This document shows positions 27,575 to 35,714 of a DNA stretch of 64,000 bases, one piece after another. The stretch spans positions 2,170,001-2,234,000 of the forward strand of contig NZ_CP035806.1 of the NCBI RefSeq assembly GCF_004208635.1, read 5' to 3'. This stretch comes from Leucobacter triazinivorans (lineage in GTDB: Bacteria > Actinomycetota > Actinomycetes > Actinomycetales > Microbacteriaceae). The position numbers and the translations under genes are program-made. How positions within the stretch are numbered: position 1 is the stretch's first letter; every line of letters starts with the position of its first letter. A model generated the notes under the pieces. The model saw only the letters and a program-made list of their open reading frames with translations. It had not been told where the DNA came from and did not search any database.

Positions 27575-28093
27575 TCACGGGCCCGAGGAGTGAGCTGGTG
27601 GCATGCCTGCTGCTCGACAGAACTCGGCGTTGTTCGGCTCGGCTCTGTCGAAGCTGGGGAGAACCGCGATGACGTTGTCCGTGCGCAAGCAGGGAACCAG
27701 TTGCTCCGCCGGCTGTGGCGCGTTCATGACGTTCACCGCCCAGACTGCGGCACACAGTTCGATGCTGGCCGCAGCTCGATCGTTCGGGGTGCGTATCTCG
27801 ACGGTCTCGCCGGTTGCTTCGGCCGTCATCGTGTCAGGGATGCCGACTTGAGAGTAGTCGGAAGTCAGATCGTTTTCGGCGTAGCAGTAGGCAGAGCGAT
27901 CCTGGAGTTTCTGGCTCGCAAACAGCGCTACTGCGCCGCCCGTGGTTGCCATGAGCAGTGTGCTTCCAGCGGTGATCGCGGCGATTCGCCGATTTCGGGT
28001 GCGCTTGCGGCGGAGGGAACTGATCTCACGTTCGACGCGGACATTCATTCTTGCGCCTGGATCAGCCGGGATTGCAGGGAAGATCTCATTCAT
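27575..28093 (-). CDS. Single-pass membrane protein, possible anti-sigma partner
   Basis: 172 residues. A basic N-terminal ~37 residues (SLRRKRTRNRR just before the membrane), one membrane helix at about 38-60 and a ~110-residue outer domain with four cysteines (near 70 and in ELCAAVW, VPCLRTD, EFCRAAG), suggesting two disulfides. I do not recognise a family; there is no zinc-binding anti-sigma motif. It lies 19 bases after the ECF sigma gene, the usual place of an anti-sigma factor, so that role is a guess from position. ATG at 28093 has GAGGAG ten bases upstream. The gene is in the AT-richer segment between direct repeats. Confidence 0.6.
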   Translation of the reverse strand: MNEIFPAIPADPGARMNVRVEREISSLRRKRTRNRRIAAITAGSTLLMATTGGAVALFASQKLQDRSAYCYAENDLTSDYSQVGIPDTMTAEATGETVEIRTPNDRAAASIELCAAVWAVNVMNAPQPAEQLVPCLRTDNVIAVLPSFDRAEPNNAEFCRAAGMPPAHSSGP

Positions 28094-28112
28094 GGTTCTG
28101 TTGCTCCTCACG

Positions 28113-28691
28113 TCATGCTGGTGCGACCACGGATTGGACGTGTCGCCTCAACCGAAATAGGCGGTTGCGCACGGATCCGTGTGTGAGATCGAGTCGAGCT
28201 GCAGCTTCCTTGTAGGCGAAACCTTCGATCATGCACATTCGGAAGAGCTCCTGATCGATGGGATCTGCACTCTCTAGGAGGCGTGCGACTTTGTCGAGGA
28301 TCATGCGCTGCGCAATCTGTTCCTCGAGTGGCAACTGTTGGCTGGCGGGTTCATCGATGTCGTCCATCGGAACGGTGGCACGACTATTCAGCGAACGGCG
28401 ACGGTTCCAACTGAGATTCCGCGCTGTCACCAATAGCCAGGGGAGTGCGGACAGGCCATGGATGACGATGGAATGACGCTTCTTCCACAGCGCTACGAAT
28501 GAGTCAGCAGCGACTTCCTCGGCATCGAGATCTGAGCGCAGGAGCGAGCGCGAGTACCAATAGACAGGTGTGCGATGCCGCTCGTAGAGCCTTCTGAAGG
28601 CTGATTCGTCGTTGCGGCAAAGCCGGTCGAACAGGACGACATCTGAGTGGCGCTCAGCCATGGACGCGGGTGGTATCGGCGCCTCGAGCAT
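28113..28691 (-). CDS. ECF-family RNA polymerase sigma factor
   Basis: 192 residues. Region 2 is seen in DESAFRRLYERHRTPVYWYS with DAEEVAADSFVALWKKR; region 4 in DQELFRMCMIEGFAYKEAAA then RLDLTHGSVRNRLFRLRRHV, a helix-turn-helix for the -35 element. It would direct polymerase to a small regulon, possibly including the divergent crystallin-like gene. ATG at 28691 is supported by AGG six bases upstream. It is operonic with the membrane protein that follows. Base composition is visibly less GC-rich than that of the EPS genes around it. Confidence 0.9.
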   Translation of the reverse strand: MLEAPIPPASMAERHSDVVLFDRLCRNDESAFRRLYERHRTPVYWYSRSLLRSDLDAEEVAADSFVALWKKRHSIVIHGLSALPWLLVTARNLSWNRRRSLNSRATVPMDDIDEPASQQLPLEEQIAQRMILDKVARLLESADPIDQELFRMCMIEGFAYKEAAARLDLTHGSVRNRLFRLRRHVQSVVAPA

Positions 28692-28948
28692 GCGTCACCT
28701 GCTTTCTCGAATCATTCGGAAGATGTTCACTCACTCATAGATGTGTGGAGAGTGCGAAAGTGTCTCAACGGGCGTGATCGCGGCCGGACTCCTGAGGTTT
28801 CTGCGGAATGTGGTGAGAGGGAATTGTGTCTCAAATCTCCGTGTGTATCCGGCGTGTCATGGTTCAGCACTTGAGCTATGTGCATTCTGGGTGTGTATTT
28901 GTGTATGAAGTGTATTCGCTCTTTTTTGTTTATGTATCGGAGAAGAAG
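28692..28948. promoter_or_regulatory. Divergent control region of the sigma and crystallin-like genes
   Basis: 257 bases between two divergent starts, with the lowest GC in the window (for example 28880-28945, with CTTTTTTGTTTATGTATC). It must carry both promoters. I could not assign an ECF-type -35/-10 pair with confidence. Confidence 0.45.
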
Positions 28949-29581
28949 ATGCACAAGTACTCTGTAGCGCGCCTATCGATTTTGATGCTCGCGATCGGTG
29001 CGGCGCTTGCGCTCTCGTCGGTGACACCGACCCTGGCCGTAGTGGGCGACTCGGACGAGGAAATCGAGGCTTCGCGTCGGGTCGACAAGGCTATGCCGAT
29101 CCCTGAAGCGGGGGAGTCTTGCTGGTATGACATCAGCCTCGACGAAGGACTCTGCGTGCCGACGGGAGAGGACCTCATCGCTGCAGTCGCCGAGGAGACA
29201 GGTGCTCGAATCATGATCCCTGACGGAGAGTGGATTGGAGGCCGTGCAGCTGACGCTGACAAGTCGACTGCTGGTCTGGTGGCTCCGCTCGCTTCTTATG
29301 CGGTGTCGACCATCTACGATGGTGCGAGTTACGGGAGCAGTTCGTACACCATGGCCGTCGGCCGGTCGGCGACCTGTTCAGGTGGGTACGCCTACGGATA
29401 CGCGTCACTTTCTGCGATCGGTTGGGACAACAAGGCATCGTCGTACCGAAGCTTCGGCACTTGCAAGACAAAGCTCTGGGAGAATACCGATTACGCTGGT
29501 TCCAGCCACGGCTACTACGTCAATGCAACGAGCCTCGGGGCTATGAACAACAAGGCATCCTCGTGGAGGGTCGCGCAATAG
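28949..29581 (+). CDS. Secreted beta/gamma-crystallin-like protein
   Basis: 210 residues. A signal peptide spans about 1-30 (KYSVARLSILMLAIGAALAL then SSVTPTLA). After an acidic ~80-residue propiece-like part come two similar motifs: one ending GWDNKASSYRSF and one ending MNNKASSWRVA, each matching the Ca-binding (N/D)(N/D)xx(S/T)S signature of microbial beta/gamma-crystallins and the peptidase-inhibitor I36 group. An inhibitor or Ca-binding envelope protein is possible. ATG at 28949 has GGAGAAGAAG just upstream; longer in-frame starts would add a second hydrophobic stretch with no Shine-Dalgarno. Divergent from the ECF sigma gene. Confidence 0.75.
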   Translation: MHKYSVARLSILMLAIGAALALSSVTPTLAVVGDSDEEIEASRRVDKAMPIPEAGESCWYDISLDEGLCVPTGEDLIAAVAEETGARIMIPDGEWIGGRAADADKSTAGLVAPLASYAVSTIYDGASYGSSSYTMAVGRSATCSGGYAYGYASLSAIGWDNKASSYRSFGTCKTKLWENTDYAGSSHGYYVNATSLGAMNNKASSWRVAQ

Positions 29582-29855
29582 ACGAGTTGATTCCAGAGGA
29601 CGTCTCGCGATGAAATCCCGCACCTGGAAGCCGATCTCGCGCCGCTTGGCTCGAGTGTCAGCTGCGTCGCCCTGGGCGCCGTTCGCATCGATGATCCGGC
29701 TTTCGCTTGCTGACCGTCGTTTGGGGGTGAGTTTCCCGGGTCGCCGCCTGAGCCGCGACCGGGTGCGGCAGCAGTTCGAGGTGACGGCGGTGGCGGACTG
29801 CCTCGCGGCCGTCGCACGGCGGGCCGGCGAGTAGCCTGCGCACCCGGAGCGGTGC
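29582..29855. other. Interval with a truncated glycosyltransferase 3' end
   Basis: 29582-29752 holds no recognised gene. From 29753 the right copy of the direct repeat re-creates the last codons of the glycosyltransferase of 26224-27420 (stop at 29832-29834), here joined in frame to unrelated upstream codons starting near 29610. This is a dead 3' fragment rather than a gene. Confidence 0.65.
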
Positions 29856-29915
29856 TCAGGGTCGGGCCCGGCGCGGCCGCCGCCACCGGGGGGCCAGCCG
29901 GGACCCGTCGATCGT
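29753..29915. repeat. 163-bp direct repeat, right copy
   Basis: Matches 27339-27501 with three substitutions. Here the minus-strand part is the genuine C-terminus of the propeller gene (29856-31367), while the plus-strand part is an orphan end of the glycosyltransferase. The pattern implies insertion at, or duplication of, the junction between two convergent genes. Confidence 0.92.
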
Positions 29916-31367
29916 CTCGATCCCGCCGGCGGCGTTCAGTGTGTGCACCCGCGAGCCGGGCCAGCCGCTTCCCGGCGCGTACCGGGCGATGATCCGCTGT
30001 TCGAACGCGTCGTCGTCGAGTCGTGTGATCTCGGCGACGCTCATCGCCGCGCCGTAGCCGCGCCTGCCGTCCTGCACCGGACGCAGAAGCCTCCCGTCGC
30101 GCAGTTCGACCCGGCCCGCCGGGCGCGCGCTGGCGATGTCGACGAGCACCGGGTTGCCGGCGTGCGCGGACCAGGGCCCGCGCAGATCGGGGGCGGACCA
30201 CAGGAACAGGCTGTCCGAGAGCGAACCGCCGAGGCTGACGGTCGCGGTCATCCACCATCGGCCGTCGTGCGCGAACACCGTGGCGTCACTCGCCACGACG
30301 CCGTCGACCAGCACGGAGTGCAGTTCCCAGCCGCGGGGGAAGTCGGTCGCCCGGTACAGCTCGATCCTGCGCGCCCCCGAGGTCTCGGGAATCATCCACA
30401 CCTCGCCGTCGTGGGCGACGACGAACGGGTACGACAGGTGGACGTCGTGCCGCAGGACCGTCGCGAAGGGGCCGGCGGGTCCGCCCGGCCCCCAGGGGGC
30501 GACCGAGATCACCCCCTTGCCGACGCGGTGGTCGAAGTCCTCGACGAAGAGGTAGGTGCGCCCGTGGTGCTCGAACGGGAAGGGATCTGCATAGAAGCGG
30601 GAACCGTCGTCGGCGACCTCCGACCATCCGGCACCCGACAGCCGTCCGGTCGACAGCGCGTCGGTGTCGGCGGTGGCGTCGAACACGCGCCAGCCCACTC
30701 GCCAGTGGGGAGCGCGGAACCCGATCCGATAGGCGAGGCGCACCGCCGCGCCGAGCACCCGGCGCACCGCGAGCGCGGAGTATGCCCGCGGGGCTGGTTC
30801 GGGAACCGCCGTGCCGGTGCCGCCGGTGTCCGTCGGGTCGGGATCGGGGGCCGAGCACCGGCGACCAGCCACGGCACCGACCACGAGCGTCGCGGTGCCC
30901 GCGCCCACGTCGGCGAGCGCGGTGGCGAGCAGGCCGGGCACCTCGCTGCCCGGCCGCCCCACGGCCCGCACGCGCCCGTCGCCGTCGACGACGCTGACGA
31001 TAGGCAGGCGGCCGGCGCGCAGCGCGTCGGCCGCCGCCCGCTCGCCGGGTCGGCCGTCGTAGCGCACCGACCAGTGCCCCGGGCCGGGAGATCGGGTCAG
31101 ATCGAGCACGATGTCCGGTGCCACCGCGCCGGATCCCGCCTGCGGCGAGGAGTCTCGCAGGCGACCCCGGGCCAGCCCTTCCGGTTTCAGCCGGTGCAGC
31201 ATCCGCTCGAGGCGCAGCAGTCGCTGCAGGCGCCGGTGCGCGGCCGATCGCGGCTCGTCCGTCAGCCGCACGCTCACCTCGCAGCCGGGCAACGAGCGCA
31301 GTCGCTCGACGAGGTCTTCGTGCCACCGCCGGTGCAGGTCCCTGCCCACGCGCACTTCGATTCTCAC
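29856..31367 (-). CDS. Five-bladed beta-propeller protein, GINT1/GH43-like
   Basis: 503 residues. The C-terminal ~330 residues repeat blade motifs FYADPFPFEHHGRTYLFVED, YPFVVAHDGEVWMIPETSG and DATVFAHDGRWWMTATV, as in the domain named after plant glucosamine inositolphosphorylceramide transferase 1 and seen in bacterial EPS clusters, often beside formyltransferases. The N-terminal ~240 residues (RIEVRVGRDLHRRWHEDLVE, DIVLDLTRSPG) resemble the sugar formyltransferase-linked portion but lack a clear catalytic site. GTG at 31367 has GGGAG seven bases upstream. The last codons lie in the right direct repeat. Probably a polysaccharide-modifying transferase; activity unknown. Confidence 0.7.
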   Translation of the reverse strand: MRIEVRVGRDLHRRWHEDLVERLRSLPGCEVSVRLTDEPRSAAHRRLQRLLRLERMLHRLKPEGLARGRLRDSSPQAGSGAVAPDIVLDLTRSPGPGHWSVRYDGRPGERAAADALRAGRLPIVSVVDGDGRVRAVGRPGSEVPGLLATALADVGAGTATLVVGAVAGRRCSAPDPDPTDTGGTGTAVPEPAPRAYSALAVRRVLGAAVRLAYRIGFRAPHWRVGWRVFDATADTDALSTGRLSGAGWSEVADDGSRFYADPFPFEHHGRTYLFVEDFDHRVGKGVISVAPWGPGGPAGPFATVLRHDVHLSYPFVVAHDGEVWMIPETSGARRIELYRATDFPRGWELHSVLVDGVVASDATVFAHDGRWWMTATVSLGGSLSDSLFLWSAPDLRGPWSAHAGNPVLVDIASARPAGRVELRDGRLLRPVQDGRRGYGAAMSVAEITRLDDDAFEQRIIARYAPGSGWPGSRVHTLNAAGGIETIDGSRLAPRWRRPRRARP

Positions 31368-31401
31368 GCTGCATCTCCCGTGATCGACATGAACGGTGCT
31401 G

Positions 31402-31409
31402 ACTATACT
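31402..31409. promoter_or_regulatory. Overlapping divergent -10 elements
   Basis: On the minus strand TATAGT (31407-31402) lies 34 bases before the propeller gene start; on the plus strand TATACT (31404-31409) precedes the CDP-alcohol phosphotransferase gene. The two hexamers overlap, so only one polymerase could occupy the site at a time. No -35 was assigned. Confidence 0.45.
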
Positions 31410-31482
31410 CGTGCATACTCGGCTCATCGCCGAGTCCATGCCGCCGGGCCCCGTGCGCGGCGGTCGAGCTGCATCGGGGCTG

Positions 31483-32223
31483 ATGTGCATGGAGGAACGG
31501 TCGGAACGCCGCTACGGCGCCGCGCTCGATCACCTGCGGGCCGCGCAGAAGCCGTCGGCCGGAACGCCGCTCTACTCGCGGCTCGTCAACCGCCCGCTCG
31601 GCCGGCGGTTCGCCGCGGCCGCCTATGTGCTGGGGGCGACCCCCGACGGGGTCACGCTGGTCAGTGCCGTCTGCACCTTCAGCGGCATCGCGCTCATCGC
31701 GCTGGTGCCGCCGGTCTGGTGGCTGGGCGTGCTCGTGAGTGCGCTCCTCATCCTGGGCTACGCGCTCGACTCGGCCGACGGACAGCTCGCGCGGCTGCGC
31801 GGCGGGGGCAGCGTGCAGGGCGAGTGGCTCGATCACACCGTCGACGCGGCGAAGGTGCTCACGATCCACGCCGCGATCCTGATCTCCGTCTTCCGCTTCT
31901 TCGAGCTGCCGGCCGGGTGGCTGCTGATCCCGCTGGCCTATCTCGTCGTGGACAGCCTGCTCTTCTTCGGCATGATGGAGCGGGATCTGCTGCTGGCCCG
32001 AGCTGCGGGCGGCCGTGCGCCCGCGTCGGAGGCGTCCACGGGCGTGCTGCGCGCGATCCTCATCCTCCCCTCCGACTACGGCCTGTTCTGCCTGCTCTTC
32101 CTGCTTCTGGGCGCCCCGCTGCTCTACTTCGGCGTCTACGCCCTGATGCTCGTCTGCAACACGATCTTCCTGCTACTGGCCCTCGTCAAGTGGTACCGGC
32201 AGCTGGGCGCGCATGGACGGTGA
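31483..32223 (+). CDS. CDP-alcohol phosphatidyltransferase family membrane protein
   Basis: About 246 residues with several membrane helices. The family signature D-G-x2-A-R-x8-G-x3-D-x3-D is complete in DGQLARLRGGGSVQGEWLDH plus the following TVD. Such enzymes join an alcohol to a CDP-activated group (CDP-diacylglycerol, CDP-glycerol-like or CDP-sugar alcohol). In this locus it may add a phospho-linked group to the polymer or build a lipid carrier. The start is uncertain: ATG 31483, ATG 31489 or upstream ATG 31438, none with a strong ribosome site. The stop overlaps an alternative start of the next gene. Confidence 0.82.
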   Translation: MCMEERSERRYGAALDHLRAAQKPSAGTPLYSRLVNRPLGRRFAAAAYVLGATPDGVTLVSAVCTFSGIALIALVPPVWWLGVLVSALLILGYALDSADGQLARLRGGGSVQGEWLDHTVDAAKVLTIHAAILISVFRFFELPAGWLLIPLAYLVVDSLLFFGMMERDLLLARAAGGRAPASEASTGVLRAILILPSDYGLFCLLFLLLGAPLLYFGVYALMLVCNTIFLLLALVKWYRQLGAHGR

Positions 32224-32272
32224 CGGGCCGCTCGGCGCGTCGCGCACACTCGATACCTCGGGGAGGGGACTC

Positions 32273-33616
32273 ATGGGACTCGCGCAAACGGCCTTCGAGG
32301 TCAAGAGCCGCACGGTGCGGCGGCGGTCCGGGCGCTTCTTCGACGAGCTGCTGCGCGCCGAGCGCCTCCCGAGGGAGCGGATCGTCGAGCTGCAGGCGGA
32401 ACGCGCAGCGCGGATCGCCCGGTTCGCCGCGGCGCACACCGACTACTACGCGCGGACCTTCGCCGAGTGCGGGGCGAACCTCGCGCGTCTCGAGGATCCG
32501 GAGCAGTGGCAGCGCCTCCCCGTCGTCGAGCGCGCGATGGTGAAGGAGCACCGGTCGGAGTTCGTGTCGTCCGAGTCCACCCGGCGCACGGCCCGCGAGG
32601 CCAAGACCGGCGGCAGTAGCGGCGAGCCCCTGCGGCTGCAGCAGGACGCCCGTGTGCCGACGCTCGCGCACGCGTGGCGCATGTATCGCTGGTGGGGCGT
32701 TGAACCCTGGGACAATCTCGCCCGTGTGGGCCGATGGGGCTTCGGGGTCGCCGACACGCTCAGGACCGCCGTGACGTGGTGGCCGTCCAGGCAGATCTAT
32801 CTCGACGCGCAGCTCTTCGACCGCACGACGATGCGCGCCTTCCACCGGGCCATCGTGCGCACCCGCCCGGCGCTCATCGAGGGCTACGTCGGTGCGATGC
32901 TCGAGTTCGCCGACTTCCTCGAGGCGGAGGGGCTGACCATCCCGACGCCGCGCGCGATCGCCACCACGGCGGCGCCCCTGACGGAGAACGCGCGGCACCG
33001 ACTCGAGACGGTCACGGGCGCGCCGGTGTACGACGAGTACCGCGGCTCGGAGATCAACTGGATGGCGGCCGAGTGCCGGGAGCGCTCGGGCCTGCACGTG
33101 TTCGCCGATACGCGGCGCATCGAGATCCTCGGGCCGGGCGGCGAGCCGGTCCCACCGGGGGTGGTCGGCGACATCGTGGTCACCGACCTGCTCAATCGGG
33201 TCTTCCCCATGATCCGCTACCGGGTCGGCGACCGCGGCCGCTTCGTCGAGGGGGAGTGCCCCTGCGGCGTGACGCTGCCGATGATCGCGCAGCCGGAGGG
33301 GCGCACCACGGACATCGTGCGCCTGCCCAGCGGGCGGCTCATCAACCACGGTCTCATGGCGATGTTCGCGGATCACCCCGAGGCCGTGCGGGTCTTCCAG
33401 ATCGTCCAGGCCGCCGATTACTCGCTCCGCATCAGGATCGTGCGCGGCGACGACCCCCGTGGTGAGGAGCACATCGAGCGCGCCGTCGCCAAGGTGCGCC
33501 GGCGGATCGACGACGAGGTGCCGATCGCCGTCGAGTACGTCGACCATCTGCCGCAGACCGGGGGCAAGACCAAGTACCTGATCAGTGAGATCACCGCCGG
33601 GCAGGCAGCGGAATAG
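32273..33616 (+). CDS. CapK-like phenylacetate-CoA-ligase family adenylate-forming enzyme
   Basis: 447 residues. The adenylate-forming signature KTGGSSGEPLR and the later YRGSEINWMAAEC and IRYRVGDRGRF place it with the CapK/PaaK group found in capsule clusters, where members activate an acyl or amino-acid group for attachment. No aryl-CoA catabolic genes are near, so a polysaccharide decoration role is more likely. ATG at 32273 is chosen because a strong GGGGAGGGG sits five bases before it; an in-frame ATG at 32213 overlaps the previous gene. Last gene of the EPS locus. Confidence 0.85.
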   Translation: MGLAQTAFEVKSRTVRRRSGRFFDELLRAERLPRERIVELQAERAARIARFAAAHTDYYARTFAECGANLARLEDPEQWQRLPVVERAMVKEHRSEFVSSESTRRTAREAKTGGSSGEPLRLQQDARVPTLAHAWRMYRWWGVEPWDNLARVGRWGFGVADTLRTAVTWWPSRQIYLDAQLFDRTTMRAFHRAIVRTRPALIEGYVGAMLEFADFLEAEGLTIPTPRAIATTAAPLTENARHRLETVTGAPVYDEYRGSEINWMAAECRERSGLHVFADTRRIEILGPGGEPVPPGVVGDIVVTDLLNRVFPMIRYRVGDRGRFVEGECPCGVTLPMIAQPEGRTTDIVRLPSGRLINHGLMAMFADHPEAVRVFQIVQAADYSLRIRIVRGDDPRGEEHIERAVAKVRRRIDDEVPIAVEYVDHLPQTGGKTKYLISEITAGQAAE

Positions 33617-33692
33617 GGCGCGGGAGGCGCGGCTGCGCCGCTCCGCGGCTGCGCCGTGAGCGTACGCGACCGTCCGCGTCGGCGGCCCGCGG

Positions 33693-33698
33693 TATCCT
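33693..33698 (+). promoter_or_regulatory. Putative -10 of a leaderless promoter (ABC exporter)
   Basis: TATCCT followed by seven bases and the ATG at 33706; no Shine-Dalgarno is present. This matches the leaderless geometry. Confidence 0.5.
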
Positions 33699-33705
33699 CC
33701 GTGAC

Positions 33706-35700
33706 ATGAGCATGAGCGGCGGCATGAGCGGGCGCGGCTCCCGCGTGTCGTCGGGAGACGCCGAGCGGCAGCGCGAGATCAACAGCGAGGCGCCCGTCGT
33801 CGCCGATCTGGGTCGCCGCATCGCCGCGCTGTTCCGCCCCTACCGGGGCCAGCTGGCGGTGATCATCGTCATGGTGCTGATCTCCGCGGCGCTCGGGATC
33901 CTGCCGCCGCTCCTCACCCAGCGGGTGTTCGACGACGGGCTGTTCCCGCCGGTGGGCGGCCCGGATCTTCCAGTGCTCGCGTGGCTCGTCGCCGCGATGA
34001 TCGCGGTCTTCGTGGTGTCCTCGGGGCTCGGCATCGTGCAGACGCTCGTCACGGCGCGCGTGGGCAATCGCGTGATGGGCGACCTCCGGGTGCGGCTCTT
34101 CGCGCACCTGCAGTCGATGGAGCTCGGCTTCTTCACCCGCACCCAGACGGGCGTGATCCAGTCCCGGCTGCAGAACGACGTGGGCGGTGTCGCCAACGTG
34201 CTCACCAACACGGTCTCGAACGTCATCGGCAACACGGTCACCGTGATCGCGGCCGGCGTGGCGATGCTGCTGCTCAGCTGGCAGCTCACCATCGTCGCGC
34301 TCGTGCTCATGCCCGTGCTCGTGCTCGCCCAGCGGCGGGTGGGGCAGGTGCGCGCGAGAATCGCCGGTCGCACGCAGGAGTCGCTGTCGGAGATGACCGC
34401 GATCACGCAGGAGGCGCTCTCGGTGTCGGGCGTGCTGCTCGCCAAGACCTACTCGCGGCAGCGTGACGAGACCGAGCGCTACGCGGCGGAGAACCGCACC
34501 CAGATCGACCTGCAGGTGCGCCAGACGATGAGCGGCCAGGTGTTCTTCGCCCTCGTGCAGGTGTTCCTCTCTGCGGTGCCCGCGATCGTGTACCTGGTGT
34601 CGGGGTGGATCATGGCCCGCGCCCTCGGCGAGGGCTTCGACCCCGGCATCACGGCGGGCACGATCGTCGCGTTCACCACCGTGCAGTCCCGGCTGCTGTT
34701 CCCGCTCCTGGCCCTCATGCGCATCGCCCTCGACCTGCAGACGTCGCGGGCGCTCTTCGCGCGCATCTTCGAGTACCTCGATCTCGAACCGGCGATCGTC
34801 GACGCCCCCGACGCGCGGGAGCCGTCCGACGAGCCGGGACGGGCCGGGCGCGTGGAGTTCGACGACGTGAGCTTCCACTACCCCGACGCCGCGTCGCCGC
34901 GGCCGGCGGCGGTGCGGCGGGCGGAAGACGGCGATGCGGATTCCGCGGACGGCGGCGACGCCCGCGACCCGGACGACGCCTCCCGCGCCCCGGATGGCGG
35001 CGATCCCCTCGCCGCGGGCGGCGCCCGGGCGACGATCGATCGGGTCTCGTTCCACGTGCGTCCCGGGGAGTTCGTCGCCTTCGTCGGGGCCTCCGGATCG
35101 GGGAAGACCACGATCGGCTCGCTGATCCCGCGCCTGTACGACGCGACCTCCGGCTCGGTGCGCTACGCCGGGGACGATGTGCGCGAGCTGCGGCAGGAGG
35201 CGCTCATGGACCGCATCGGCGTCGTCACGCAGGAGCCCTACCTGTTCCACGCCACCATCGCCGCGAATCTGCGCTACGCCAAGCCGGCGGCGACGCAGGA
35301 GGAGCTGGAGGCCGCGGCGCGGCTCGCGAACATCCACGACACGATCCAGGGCTTCGCCGAGGGCTACGAGACCGTGGTCGGCGAGCGCGGCTACCGGCTC
35401 TCGGGCGGCGAGAAGCAGCGCATCGCCATCGCGCGCGTGCTGCTCAAGAACCCCCGGGTGCTCGTGCTCGACGAGGCGACGAGCGCGCTCGACACCGTGA
35501 ACGAGCGCGCGGTGCAACGCGCGCTGGACGACGCGCGCAGCGGCCGCACGACGATCGCCATCGCGCACCGACTGTCGACCGTGGTGGATGCCGACCGCAT
35601 TTACGTGGTGGGGGCCGGGCGCATTCTCGAGCAGGGCACGCACGCCGAGCTGCTCGAGCGCGGCGGAGCCTACGCCGAGCTCTACGCGCAGCAGAGCTGA
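33706..35700 (+). CDS. ABC exporter half-transporter (membrane domain fused to ATPase)
   Basis: 664 residues. Six membrane helices fall in about residues 40-330. The ATPase has Walker A GASGSGKTT, a Q-loop in VVTQEPYLF, signature LSGGEKQRI, Walker B VLVLDEATSALD and the switch His in IAHRLS. Between the A-loop (VEFDDVSFHYP) and the following strand (RVSFHVRPGEF) lies an Asp/Gly/Ala-rich insert at about residues 394-440 that normal exporters lack. It would act as a homodimer or with an unlinked partner; substrate unknown. It starts at ATG 33706 (33712 and 33724 also possible) without a ribosome site. Confidence 0.9.
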   Translation: MSMSGGMSGRGSRVSSGDAERQREINSEAPVVADLGRRIAALFRPYRGQLAVIIVMVLISAALGILPPLLTQRVFDDGLFPPVGGPDLPVLAWLVAAMIAVFVVSSGLGIVQTLVTARVGNRVMGDLRVRLFAHLQSMELGFFTRTQTGVIQSRLQNDVGGVANVLTNTVSNVIGNTVTVIAAGVAMLLLSWQLTIVALVLMPVLVLAQRRVGQVRARIAGRTQESLSEMTAITQEALSVSGVLLAKTYSRQRDETERYAAENRTQIDLQVRQTMSGQVFFALVQVFLSAVPAIVYLVSGWIMARALGEGFDPGITAGTIVAFTTVQSRLLFPLLALMRIALDLQTSRALFARIFEYLDLEPAIVDAPDAREPSDEPGRAGRVEFDDVSFHYPDAASPRPAAVRRAEDGDADSADGGDARDPDDASRAPDGGDPLAAGGARATIDRVSFHVRPGEFVAFVGASGSGKTTIGSLIPRLYDATSGSVRYAGDDVRELRQEALMDRIGVVTQEPYLFHATIAANLRYAKPAATQEELEAAARLANIHDTIQGFAEGYETVVGERGYRLSGGEKQRIAIARVLLKNPRVLVLDEATSALDTVNERAVQRALDDARSGRTTIAIAHRLSTVVDADRIYVVGAGRILEQGTHAELLERGGAYAELYAQQS

Positions 35701-35714
35701 GCCGCCGGGACCGC

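Noticed and set aside
27502..29752. Island as an insertion sequence or composite transposon
   Set aside because: No transposase, recombinase or terminal inverted repeats were found; the flanking repeats are direct and 163 bp long.
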